From positions 1-7,992 of the forward strand of contig CAXTJZ010000185.1 in the NCBI GenBank assembly GCA_964244695.1: a DNA stretch of 7,992 bases, in the 5' to 3' direction. The notes beneath the pieces were generated by a model. The model made no database searches. It was not told the origin of the DNA and worked only from the letters and a program-made list of their open reading frames with translations. This document shows positions 1 through 6,206 of the stretch, piece after piece. The first letter of the stretch is position 1, and each line of letters opens with the position of its first letter. The position numbers and the translations under genes were made by a program. This DNA is from BOG-908 sp964244695 (GTDB lineage: Bacteria; Pseudomonadota; Alphaproteobacteria; Acetobacterales; Acetobacteraceae).

Positions 1-977
1 ACCGACTGGTCGCCCACCAGTTCGACGTGAAGGCTGGGCGGCAGGCCCGCCCTGATTTGCGGCAGGATGGCCTTCACCCCGGCGATGATGTCCAGCGTGG
101 AGGCCGAGCCCGATTTCAGCACCGTCATCAGCACCGCATGCGTGCCGTCGAGATGGACCACGTTGGTCTGCGGCGGCGAGCCGTCGCGCACGTGCGCCAC
201 GTCGCGCATCGTCACCACCGTGCCGTTCACCGTCTTGATCGGCAGGTCCTCGAGCTCGGAGAACTCGGCCGGCGCGTCGTTGAGCGAGACGTTCCACTCG
301 AACATGCCGTTCTTCTGGGTGCCCACGGGGGTCACCAGGTTCTGCTCGGAGAGGGCGACCACCACGTCCTGTGCGGACAGGCCGCGCGCCTGCAGCGCGT
401 GCTGGTCCAGGTCGATCTGGATCTGGCGCACCTTGCCGCCGTAGGGGGACGGGATGGCGGAGCCCGCCACCGTGGCCAGCTGCGGGCGTATGAAGTTCTG
501 CCCGTAGTCGAACAGGCGCGCCTGCGACAGGGTTTTGCTGGACAGCGCCAGCTGAAGTATCGGCACGCTGGAGGCGCTGAACGAGAGCACCTGCGGCGGG
601 TTGATGCCTGGAGGCAGCGCCTTGAGCACGGTCTGTGAGGCGGCGCCCACCTGGGCGAGGGCGGCGTTTATGTTGACGCTCGGCTGGAAGAAGATCTTCA
701 CCACGCCGTAGCCGAACATCGACTGGCTCTCGATGTGCTGGATGTCGTTGACCGAGCTGCTCAGCGTCCGCTCGTAATAGTAGACGACCCGGCCGGACAT
801 GTCGTCCGGCGACAGGCCGTTATAGGACCATACTGCCGCCACGACCGGAATGCCGATGTTGGGCAGAATGTCTGTTGCCGTCCGAAGGGCGGAGAGGACG
901 CCGAAAATCAGGATCAGCAGCGCCATCACCACGAAGGTGTAGGGCCGGCTAAGGGCGATTTTGACGATACCGATCAA
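1..977 (-). CDS. RND efflux transporter, inner-membrane permease subunit (N-terminal part)
   Basis: AcrB-type proton-driven pump subunit that would work in a tripartite complex with a periplasmic adaptor and an outer-membrane channel. The visible 325 codons contain a first transmembrane helix at about residues 14-31 (FVVMALLILIFGVLSAL). The porter domain follows with the family pattern LPNIGIPVVAAVW...GLSPDDM (38-60), a segment ending LPPGINPP, and the second porter motif ARGLSAQDVVVALSEQN. The gene runs off the left edge, so about two thirds is missing. The start is TTG at 977: an in-frame TAG lies only seven codons upstream, AGGGAG lies 10 bases before it, and the intervening ATG is out of frame and stops after 12 codons. 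No gene precedes it on this strand, so it is the first gene of its unit and any adaptor gene must be downstream. Substrate cannot be told. Family assignment is secure; the TTG start is good but not proven. Confidence 0.93.
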   Translation of the reverse strand, partial: MIGIVKIALSRPYTFVVMALLILIFGVLSALRTATDILPNIGIPVVAAVWSYNGLSPDDMSGRVVYYYERTLSSSVNDIQHIESQSMFGYGVVKIFFQPSVNINAALAQVGAASQTVLKALPPGINPPQVLSFSASSVPILQLALSSKTLSQARLFDYGQNFIRPQLATVAGSAIPSPYGGKVRQIQIDLDQHALQARGLSAQDVVVALSEQNLVTPVGTQKNGMFEWNVSLNDAPAEFSELEDLPIKTVNGTVVTMRDVAHVRDGSPPQTNVVHLDGTHAVLMTVLKSGSASTLDIIAGVKAILPQIRAGLPPSLHVELVGDQS

Positions 978-1053
978 CGGCGGACATCTCCCTGCCGGCT
1001 AGGCGGCCCAGCGCTTGTAGCGCGCCCGCTGGGGGTATGCACCCGACCTGGCG

Positions 1054-1059
1054 ATTATA
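1054..1059 (-). promoter_or_regulatory. Candidate -10 box for the RND pump gene
   Basis: The minus strand reads TATAAT, a perfect -10 hexamer, 76 bases upstream of the TTG start. It sits in the only interval that can hold the promoter of this gene. No good -35 hexamer is visible 16-18 bases further upstream, so it would need an activator or be a chance match. Confidence 0.35.
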
Positions 1060-1139
1060 TCATGGTAATTCGGTCCGGCTCCCGACAGTCCTGTGCCCGG
1101 CCAGACACACCATGCCGCAACAATACCTTACTTCGGTTA

Positions 1140-1157
1140 GTGTCATCGTTCTGTCAT
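1140..1157 (+). promoter_or_regulatory. Pho-box-like direct repeat upstream of porin 1
   Basis: The sequence is GTGTCAT-CGTT-CTGTCAT: two 7-base half-sites separated by 4 bases, an 11-base period. This is the layout of the PhoB box (consensus CTGTCAT-N4-CTGTCAT). The second half-site is perfect and the first has one mismatch. It lies 69 bases before the porin 1 ATG. PhoB-dependent porins (PhoE, OprP) are known elsewhere. The nearest -10-like hexamer, TATGTT at 1179-1184, is 21 bases downstream; the classical spacing is about 10, so the promoter fit is imperfect. Regulation by phosphate is an inference. Confidence 0.5.
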
Positions 1158-1226
1158 CGCAATTCCCTGGCCTGCCAGTATGTTGCTCGGGCCGCCAAAA
1201 GCGCGGCGAAACAATTGGAGAATCCA

Positions 1227-2978
1227 ATGGGCCTGCGCCTCTTCCGCTCGACCCTCATGATCGCATCCGCCCTCGCGACGACCGGCACACTCACCGGCAA
1301 GGCCTATGCCCAGGACGGCACCGCCCAGCTCGGGTCCATCGAGAAGCAGATACAGGCGTTGCAGGCCGAACTGCGCCACATGAAGTCCGAGATGGCGGAA
1401 CGGAACCGCGAGCTGCGCAACGCGCGCGGCAGCAGCAGCCAGGCCTACGTGGCGCCGCCCGCCGCCAACCAGCCCGCGCCCATCACCCCGCAGATCCCGG
1501 CCGGCTACGCGCTGGTCCCCTCGGTGCCGGGCACCGCCGGCGGCTCGCTGTCGCTGGTCAAGGTGGAGCAGCCGGCAGCACTGCCGAAGGGGTCATTCCA
1601 GGTCGGCGCCGTCAACGTCCAGCTCGGCGGCTTCTTCGAAGGTGCCAGCTACTACCGGTCTCGCAACGAGGTCACTGACCTCACGTCGAACTTCAACTCG
1701 GCCATACCGCTGCGCGAGAGCCCGCTTTATCACGAGAGCGAGTCGGGTTTCAGCGCCCGCCAGAGCCGCGTGACTGCGAGCATGACGGCCTCGCCTGACG
1801 AGGTCACCAAGCTCCAGGGGTACCTCGCCGTGGACTTCCTTAGCGCCGCGCCGACCGCCAACTACAACGAGAGCAGCAGCTTCAACCCGCGCATACGCGA
1901 AGCCTGGATCACCTACGCCCGCAGCGATTGGGGCTTCTACGCTCTGGCCGGCCAGAGCTGGACGCTGGCGAACCTGAACAGCAAGGGCATCGACCCTACC
2001 GCCCTGCAAGTGCCGTTGCAGATAGATCCGCAATATGTCGTGGGCTTCAATTGGGCCCGCCAGGCGCAGTTCCGCGTCGCCAAGAGCTTTGCACAGGACC
2101 AGTTCTGGCTCGCCCTGTCCGTCGAGAATCCCGAGACGATCGTCAGCGGCACTGCGCCGACGATTGAGGGTACTTCCATCAACCAGACAAATCCCGGCAC
2201 TGGCGTGGACGGCAACACTACAGTGGGCAGCGTGCCGGCCGTGGCTGCCGGTGCGGCCGCCTCTTCCGTCGCCGGCTCGCCTGCCTATTCCAACAACTTC
2301 GCGCCTGACGTAATCCTGAAGGCCGCTGCCGACTTCGACATCGCCCACGTGGAGGCCTACGGCCTGGGCCGCGTGTTCAACGACCGCCCCAGCCAGCTCG
2401 GCACCGGCCAGAACAACACCCAGATCGGCGGTGGCGTCGGTGGCGGCGCAATCGTGAAGGTCATCCCCAAGATGCTGGAGGTCCAGTTGAGCGGCCTCGT
2501 CGGCGAAGGCGTCGGCCGGTACGGCACCTCGCAGCTTGCCGACTCGACCTACAACTACCAGGGCAAGCCCGTTCCCCTGCCCGGCTACAGCGCGCTCCTC
2601 GGCATCGTGGGCCATCCCGACCCGCAGATCGACCTCTACTCCTATGTCGGTGTGGAGCATGTCAGTGCCCGCTACGATCAGGGCGTGGTCGATGGCAAGC
2701 TGAAAACCCTGGCCGGCTACGGCAGCACGCTGATCAACAACACGAGCTGCGAGACCGAGCTTTCCGACACGCCCGCAGCCTGTGCGCCTGCCACGTCCGG
2801 CGACGGCCAGATCAATTTCGGCGGCTGGTACAAGTTCATCCAGGGCCCCTACGGGAAGATGCAGATCGGCACGCAGTATTCCTACACACGCCGCTATCTG
2901 CTCCAGGGCATCGGCAAGACGCCGAAGACCGACGAGAACATGGTCTTCTTCAGCTTCCGCTGGTATCCGTTCACCTGA
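1227..2978 (+). CDS. Outer-membrane porin with N-terminal coiled coil (porin 1)
   Basis: 583-residue outer-membrane channel protein for small solutes; substrate unknown. A signal peptide ends at about AYA28|Q29. A heptad-rich coiled coil (about 34-66, IEKQIQALQAELRHMKSEM) follows, then an Ala/Pro linker with PQIPAGYALVP, then a long beta-rich barrel from about residue 122 (GSFQVGAVNVQLGGFFEG). This layout resembles DcaP-like trimeric porins; that family name is an inference. A Cys508/Cys519 pair, also present in porin 2, could close an extracellular loop. The C-terminus is WYPFT, so the usual terminal aromatic is followed by one extra residue. The frame stays open back to 735, but ATG 1227 is chosen because GGAG lies 6 bases upstream and a signal peptide follows at once; a longer start would overlap the RND gene. 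A Pho-box-like site lies upstream and a terminator follows. Confidence 0.9.
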   Translation: MGLRLFRSTLMIASALATTGTLTGKAYAQDGTAQLGSIEKQIQALQAELRHMKSEMAERNRELRNARGSSSQAYVAPPAANQPAPITPQIPAGYALVPSVPGTAGGSLSLVKVEQPAALPKGSFQVGAVNVQLGGFFEGASYYRSRNEVTDLTSNFNSAIPLRESPLYHESESGFSARQSRVTASMTASPDEVTKLQGYLAVDFLSAAPTANYNESSSFNPRIREAWITYARSDWGFYALAGQSWTLANLNSKGIDPTALQVPLQIDPQYVVGFNWARQAQFRVAKSFAQDQFWLALSVENPETIVSGTAPTIEGTSINQTNPGTGVDGNTTVGSVPAVAAGAAASSVAGSPAYSNNFAPDVILKAAADFDIAHVEAYGLGRVFNDRPSQLGTGQNNTQIGGGVGGGAIVKVIPKMLEVQLSGLVGEGVGRYGTSQLADSTYNYQGKPVPLPGYSALLGIVGHPDPQIDLYSYVGVEHVSARYDQGVVDGKLKTLAGYGSTLINNTSCETELSDTPAACAPATSGDGQINFGGWYKFIQGPYGKMQIGTQYSYTRRYLLQGIGKTPKTDENMVFFSFRWYPFT

Positions 2979-3003
2979 CAGAGGCCGCCTGACGGTAAGC
3001 GAC

Positions 3004-3028
3004 AAAGCCCGGCCATGTGCCGGGCTTT
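3004..3028 (+). terminator. Rho-independent terminator after porin 1
   Basis: Perfect 10-base inverted repeat AAAGCCCGGC / GCCGGGCTTT with the 5-base loop CATGT, 25 bases after the porin 1 stop codon. The A-rich left side and T-rich right side suit termination, although the following bases (CGTCTATC) are only moderately T-rich. Confidence 0.8.
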
Positions 3029-3056
3029 CGTCTATCAAAAGGCGCGCTTCAACGTT

Positions 3057-3118
3057 CCGCGACAGCGCGCGCAAAAGCTTTTTGCTTCTTTTTCTCGAAA
3101 AAGAAGGCCTTGCTTGCC
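3057..3118 (-). repeat. A/T-tract palindromic repeat, copy 1 (single arm, reverse orientation)
   Basis: Read on the minus strand this is GGCAAGCAAGGCCTTC, then a CTTTTTCGAGAAAAAG hairpin, then AAGCAAAAAGCTTTTG, ending in GCGCTGTCGCGG. It matches the left arm of the full copy at 5951-6087 block by block, with scattered differences. No second arm is seen on its other side, where the porin 1 terminator lies, so it is a half element. Translation through it gives a spurious Phe/Leu/Lys-rich peptide. Confidence 0.8.
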
Positions 3119-3131
3119 TTCACCAAAGGAG

Positions 3132-3159
3132 GCGACACGCCGTCAGCAGCTCCTATAAA
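3132..3159 (+). promoter_or_regulatory. Candidate promoter of the small lipoprotein gene
   Basis: GCGACA (3132-3137, four of six bases of TTGACA) is followed after 16 bases by TATAAA (3154-3159, five of six bases of TATAAT). The ATG is 48 bases downstream. It lies just after repeat copy 1 and the porin 1 terminator, where an independent promoter is expected. Evidence is pattern match only. Confidence 0.4.
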
Positions 3160-3207
3160 GCGAACCGCCTCCTACCTTCCCGGAAGCCGCAAATCGGGAA
3201 GTCACGA

Positions 3208-3705
3208 ATGCGAAACCTCCTTCTCTTCCTCGCCACAACCGCCCTGGCCGGGTGCACCACGACCAGCATCATCTCCAGCGAGAACCCGTCCAAGAATCGG
3301 CCGCCGCAATGGCTGGACTACTGGACGCTGCCCGTTCACGTGTACGGTGCCACGCCGCGACTCTCCCAGGCGCAGCTGGAGGCGCTGTACAAGGATGACG
3401 CGCAGCCCCGCCGGGTGGAGCTCTTCGTCAACGCCGCCAACCTGCCGCCGATTGCCGGGCTATGCAGTGACCCAGGCGCATTCACCCCGGCACGGCAACA
3501 GGGTGCGTATGCGACGCTGACGGGCGCGCTGTGCAACGGGTCTTCCGTGGTCACCTACGCTACCGCAGACATCCTGACTGGCGGGCTGTCGCCGGATCAG
3601 GTCCGCGGACATCTGGAGATGATGCACCTGCAGCTTTGGCAGGCGCTGACCTACGGCAACAATCATCCGGAGCAGGCGCACCCTAGCTGGATGTACGGGC
3701 CCTAG
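3208..3705 (+). CDS. Small lipoprotein of unknown function
   Basis: A 165-residue predicted lipoprotein. The N-terminus MRNLLLFLATTALAGC is a short lipoprotein signal with lipobox LAGC, so Cys16 would be lipidated. Thr17 follows it; with no Asp at +2, outer-membrane sorting is expected by the E. coli rule. The mature part has a Trp/Tyr-rich stretch (QWLDYWTLPVHVYG, 35-48), an SQAQLEALY helix, and Cys86 and Cys109, which could form a disulfide. I do not recognise a family. The frame is open further upstream through the repeat and porin 1, but ATG 3208 is preceded by GGGA at a usable distance and starts a perfect lipoprotein signal. The sequence just before the ATG resembles that before porin 2. 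It appears to be monocistronic, with its own promoter candidate, and converges on the OmpA-like gene. Confidence 0.82.
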   Translation: MRNLLLFLATTALAGCTTTSIISSENPSKNRPPQWLDYWTLPVHVYGATPRLSQAQLEALYKDDAQPRRVELFVNAANLPPIAGLCSDPGAFTPARQQGAYATLTGALCNGSSVVTYATADILTGGLSPDQVRGHLEMMHLQLWQALTYGNNHPEQAHPSWMYGP

Positions 3706-3718
3706 GGCGGCACAGGTA

Positions 3719-3830
3719 GGAAGCAGTCCTTTTAAAAGAGGACCAAAAAACTCTTGTCTCCGTTGAGCGCGTCTGGCTGAGACTTACGCTTCAGCCGTCC
3801 GGACAGCGCCAGCGGACGAATTTGCTTCTT
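3719..3830. repeat. A/T-tract palindromic repeat, copy 2 (degenerate), between convergent genes
   Basis: The left side reads GGAAGCAGTCCTTTT, AAAAGAGGACC, AAAAAACT. It follows the right arm of copy 3 read in reverse (GGAAGCAAGCAGTCCTTTT...GACCAAAAAACT) with small deletions. The right side, read in reverse from 3830, begins AAGAAGCAAATTCG and is a weak match to the second arm. A hairpin GGCTGA (3775-3780) / TCAGCC (3791-3796) sits in the centre. It fills almost the whole gap between the converging lipoprotein and OmpA-like genes and abuts the stop codon of the latter, so it could serve as a two-way terminator. Confidence 0.6.
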
Positions 3831-4247
3831 CTACTGCCCCAAATCCTGCACCCAAACCCGCCGATCATCCGCCCCGGCGGCTGTCACCACCCGCACCCGC
3901 TCCGCCAGCACGCCGCAATTCTGCTCCAGATAGGCCACCACCGCGCCCGTGCGCCTGGCGGCCAGGTCGCGGTCCCGGCCAGCATGGCTCTCCAGCCGAA
4001 CCCGATCCTCCGCCAGCATACGGCTGAGCCCGTCCAGCAGGCGCGTCGCACTCGGTGTCAGGCGCGCTGACCCGGGCGCGAACAGTATGGCCGGCGCGGC
4101 ATCAGCAGGGTGCTCGGCAATGGCAGGGCGCATGGTTGGCTGACCGTCGGAGGCGGGCCGCGAAGGACCTGCCAGCTCCTGGTCCGCCGGCGCGGCAGCC
4201 GCGCTCGTAGCCAGCAGGCACCAGACGGCCAAAGCCGACATGCGCAT
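3831..4247 (-). CDS. Small secreted protein with divergent OmpA C-terminal-like domain
   Basis: A 138-residue protein. It has a signal peptide (MRMSALAVWCLLATSAAAA, cut near residue 19), a low-complexity Ala/Pro linker (20-52) and an OmpA-like fold (about 54-138). ILFAPGSARLTPSATRLL (54-71) matches the first strand and helix of such domains, and DLAARRTGAVVAYL (94-107) matches the LSxxRAxxVxxYL motif. These domains normally bind peptidoglycan diaminopimelate through an Asp in TDxxG and an Arg in the LSxxRA helix. Here the Asp position reads ESHAG (no Asp) and the loop is shortened, although Arg is kept, so binding is doubtful. ATG 4247 is chosen over the longer frame from 4322 because GGAG lies 6 bases upstream and the signal peptide begins there; ATG 4241 is a close alternative. 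It is divergent from glk. Confidence 0.78.
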   Translation of the reverse strand: MRMSALAVWCLLATSAAAAPADQELAGPSRPASDGQPTMRPAIAEHPADAAPAILFAPGSARLTPSATRLLDGLSRMLAEDRVRLESHAGRDRDLAARRTGAVVAYLEQNCGVLAERVRVVTAAGADDRRVWVQDLGQ

Positions 4248-4349
4248 CCGTATCTCCCCCCAAATGGTCTTTACGCCATCCGACGTCGAGCCGTCATACC
4301 GGCATCTGACCTGCGGGCGCAACCGTGGCGGTTCTGGCGGCTTCGCGGC

Positions 4350-4367
4350 GCCTGCCGTAAAGCAGGC
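4350..4367 (+). other. Short hairpin upstream of the glk ribosome binding site
   Basis: GCCTGC and GCAGGC form a perfect 6-base stem with loop CGTAAA, ending about 10 bases before the GGAGAGGG ribosome binding region of glk, in the 144-base gap shared with the divergent OmpA-like gene. It could be a leader hairpin or an operator half-site pair, or chance in GC-rich DNA. Confidence 0.2.
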
Positions 4368-4391
4368 CAGGCGGCTGGAGAGGGCGGTTAG

Positions 4392-5360
4392 GTGGACTTA
4401 CTGTGCGTGGATCTTGGCGGGACGCATGTGCGGTTCGCGCGCGCGTCTGTCTCTGCCGGGCGGGTGCTGGCCGTCGGTGAGCCGGTGACACTTCAGACAA
4501 ACGACTACCCCGGCATCGTCGAGGCACGGGCGGCCTACGCGGCCCAAGCCGGCCAGGCGCTACCGCGCGCGGCCTCGCTCGCCATCGCCTCACCCATCTC
4601 CGGCGAGACGCTGAAGCTGACCAACAGCACCTGGATCCTGCGTCCCGCCACCCTCGCCCAGGAACTCGGGGTCGAGAAGCTGACGCTCATCAACGATTTC
4701 GGTGCGGTCAGCCACGCCGTGGCCCAGCTTCCGGAGACGTATCTGGAGCACGTGGCCGGTCCTGACGCGCCGCTTCCCGTGACCGGCGTGATCGGCGTGG
4801 TCGGGCCTGGCACCGGCTTGGGCGTGGCCCACGTGCTGCGCAGCAATACCGGCTACGCGGTAATGGAGACCGAGGGCGGCCACATAGACTGGTCGCCGCT
4901 CGACCAGCTGGAGGACGCGCTTCTGGCCAAGCTGCGCAAACGCTACGGCCGTGTCTCCGTAGAACGCATCGTGTCCGGCCCTGGCCTGGCAAACATATAT
5001 GCTCATCTGGCCGAAATGGCGGGCGAGCCGGCGGCCGAGCAGGACCCGAAGGATCTATGGCGGGCCGCGCTAGCCGGCACGGACCGCCTGGCTGCCGCGG
5101 CATTCGACCGGTTCTGCCAGTGCCTCGGCAGCGTTTGCGGAGACATAGCACTCGCGCAAGGTGCACACGGCATGGTCATCGCCGGCGGCCTGGGCGCGCG
5201 CCTGGCCGACAAACTGCCGCAATCCGGCTTCGCCGCCCGCTTCACTGCCAAAGGCCGGATGCAAGCCATGCTCGCCCGCGTTCCGGTCAAGCTCATCACC
5301 CACCCGCAGCCGGGTCTGTTCGGCGCCGCCGCCGCCTTTGCCAAGGAACACACGACATGA
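4392..5360 (+). CDS. glk: Glucokinase
   Basis: ATP-dependent phosphorylation of glucose to glucose 6-phosphate in the cytoplasm, feeding the pentose phosphate and Entner-Doudoroff routes. At 322 residues it is the usual length of the bacterial Glk family (E. coli 321). Motifs in order: phosphate-binding DLGGTHVRFA (7-16), TNSTW (77-81), catalytic LINDFGAV with Asp102, VVGPGTGLGVA (136-146), sugar-binding EGGHIDW with Glu161 and His164, ERIVSGPGLANIY with Glu191, adenosine-site VIAGGLGARLAD (262-273), and the C-terminal KGRMQAML...PGLFGAAA. The start is GTG at 4392: an in-frame TAG ends directly before it, and GGAGAGGG lies 7 bases upstream. It overlaps the LolA-like gene in ATGA, indicating translational coupling. 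All key residues are present, so activity is likely. Confidence 0.96.
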   Translation: MDLLCVDLGGTHVRFARASVSAGRVLAVGEPVTLQTNDYPGIVEARAAYAAQAGQALPRAASLAIASPISGETLKLTNSTWILRPATLAQELGVEKLTLINDFGAVSHAVAQLPETYLEHVAGPDAPLPVTGVIGVVGPGTGLGVAHVLRSNTGYAVMETEGGHIDWSPLDQLEDALLAKLRKRYGRVSVERIVSGPGLANIYAHLAEMAGEPAAEQDPKDLWRAALAGTDRLAAAAFDRFCQCLGSVCGDIALAQGAHGMVIAGGLGARLADKLPQSGFAARFTAKGRMQAMLARVPVKLITHPQPGLFGAAAAFAKEHTT

Positions 5361-5950
5361 GGCGCCTCGCCTGGCTGGCCGCCTGCCTTGCCGCGTCCGG
5401 CTGCATGGTAAAAACCGCGCCCGTCCTCTCCAACCAGGACCAGGCCGACATCACTAGAGTCGCCGCCTATCTCAACGCGATCCCGCGATTCGAGGCGCAT
5501 TTCGTTCAAACCGGCGCACTCGGCCAGGGCGCCGGCCTGGTCTGGCTGGACCGCCCCGGCCACCTCCGGCTCGACTACGAAGGCCCGGCCTCGCGCGTGA
5601 TGGTGGTCACCGGCGGCCGCGTCCGCATCCTGGACCGCAGCAACGGCGCGGTCACCACCCAGCCGCTGTCACGCACCCCGCTTGGCATCCTGCTCGCCCC
5701 ACAGATCCAGCTGGACGGCCCGGTGACCGTGGACAGCCTGCAACACCAGGGTAACGGTCTGACGATCACGCTCAGCAAGACCGGTGCCGCCACGCAGGGC
5801 AGCCTGACGTTGGAGATGGCCGATCATCCGCTGCGACTATTGGGTGTGGCCCTTACGGATCCGTATCGGCATACGCTTCAGCTGAACCTGTCCGGGATTA
5901 ATACATCTCCGGTTATGACGCCTGAGTTGTTTCAGGCGCCTGGAAGTTAA
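5357..5950 (+). CDS. lolA: LolA-type outer-membrane lipoprotein carrier, with lipobox
   Basis: A 197-residue LolA-fold protein. LolA takes lipoproteins from the inner-membrane LolCDE complex and carries them across the periplasm. Family marks: RFEAHFVQTG (44-53, the FxQ motif), WLDRPGHLRLDY (63-74, matching the rPGklrw.y core), VTGGRVRILDR (84-94), TPLGILL (107-113), and a late LTDPYRHTLQLNLSGINTSP (166-185) beta region. The N-terminus MRRLAWLAACLAASGC ends in a plausible lipobox (AASGC, Cys16), which is odd because classical LolA is soluble. Alphaproteobacteria generally lack LolB, so an anchored LolA-like protein could be the acceptor form or a second paralogue. The start codon lies within the end of glk (ATGA), so it is the second gene of a glk operon. 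The fold call is firm; the lolA symbol and lipidation are inferences. Confidence 0.85.
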   Translation: MRRLAWLAACLAASGCMVKTAPVLSNQDQADITRVAAYLNAIPRFEAHFVQTGALGQGAGLVWLDRPGHLRLDYEGPASRVMVVTGGRVRILDRSNGAVTTQPLSRTPLGILLAPQIQLDGPVTVDSLQHQGNGLTITLSKTGAATQGSLTLEMADHPLRLLGVALTDPYRHTLQLNLSGINTSPVMTPELFQAPGS

Positions 5951-6087
5951 GGAAGCAAGGCCTTCTTTTTTGAAAAAAAGAAGCAAAAAACTTTTGACTC
6001 CGCTGTCGCGGACTCGCCGGAAAGGTTTCGCGACAGCGGCGTAAAAAAGTTTTTTGGTCTTTTTTCAAAAAAGGACTGCTTGCTTCC
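5951..6087. repeat. A/T-tract palindromic repeat, copy 3 (complete); probable two-way terminator
   Basis: A complete imperfect palindrome of about 137 bases. Outer ends are GGAAGCAAG (5951-5959) and CTTGCTTCC (6079-6087). Each arm carries its own small A/T hairpin (5962-5982 and about 6058-6073). Inside these are AAAAAACTTTT and the matching AAAAAAGTTTTTT, then an 11-base perfect stem CCGCTGTCGCG (6000-6010) / CGCGACAGCGG (6029-6039) around an 18-base loop. The GC stem, flanked by an A-tract before and a T-tract after, has the form of a two-way terminator. It begins directly after the stop codon of the LolA-like gene. Confidence 0.88.
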
Positions 6088-6201
6088 TTACTTTAGCGGC
6101 ACATCCGCAACACCCGCTCAATCTCATACCCCGGCACGCTGTATCCTACTTGTCCGCTAGGCTTTCACCATGCTTTACCTGCTTGCGAAGCCGGAAAGAG
6201 T

Positions 6202-6206
6202 GGGGA
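6202..6206 (+). promoter_or_regulatory. Ribosome binding site deciding the porin 2 start
   Basis: GGGGA lies 8 bases before ATG 6215. The in-frame ATG at 6170 has no comparable site. The stretch around 6187-6219 resembles the leader of the lipoprotein gene (3181-3212), including GGGAAGTCACGAATGCG against GGGAAATCACGCATGCG, which supports 6215 as the start. Confidence 0.6.

Noticed and set aside
27..638. 203-codon plus-strand frame opposite the RND gene
   Set aside because: The His/Arg-rich composition is typical of an antisense shadow, and the minus strand encodes a convincing RND porter domain.
735..1226. Extension of porin 1 upstream to ATG 735 (a 747-residue frame)
   Set aside because: It would overlap the RND gene on the other strand and put a long unlikely peptide before a perfect signal peptide with its own ribosome binding site at ATG 1227.
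1593..3074. 493-codon open frame on the minus strand across porin 1
   Set aside because: It is an antisense shadow caused by GC-rich codon use: no signal or domain is recognisable, and the plus-strand frame has a clear paralogue.
2782..3207. Long upstream extension of the lipoprotein frame through the porin 1 end and repeat copy 1
   Set aside because: It includes the terminator and the repeat (read as a Phe/Leu/Lys-rich stretch) and would bury the lipoprotein signal.
4248..4391. Minus-strand TTGCGC-N18-TATGAC as promoter of the OmpA-like gene
   Set aside because: Both hexamers match the consensus poorly, so it cannot be told from chance in this GC-rich gap.
5951..6087. Insertion sequence or origin as an explanation of the long palindrome
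   Set aside because: There is no transposase gene and no clear target-site duplication, and similar copies recur at gene ends, so a repeat with terminator-like form fits better.
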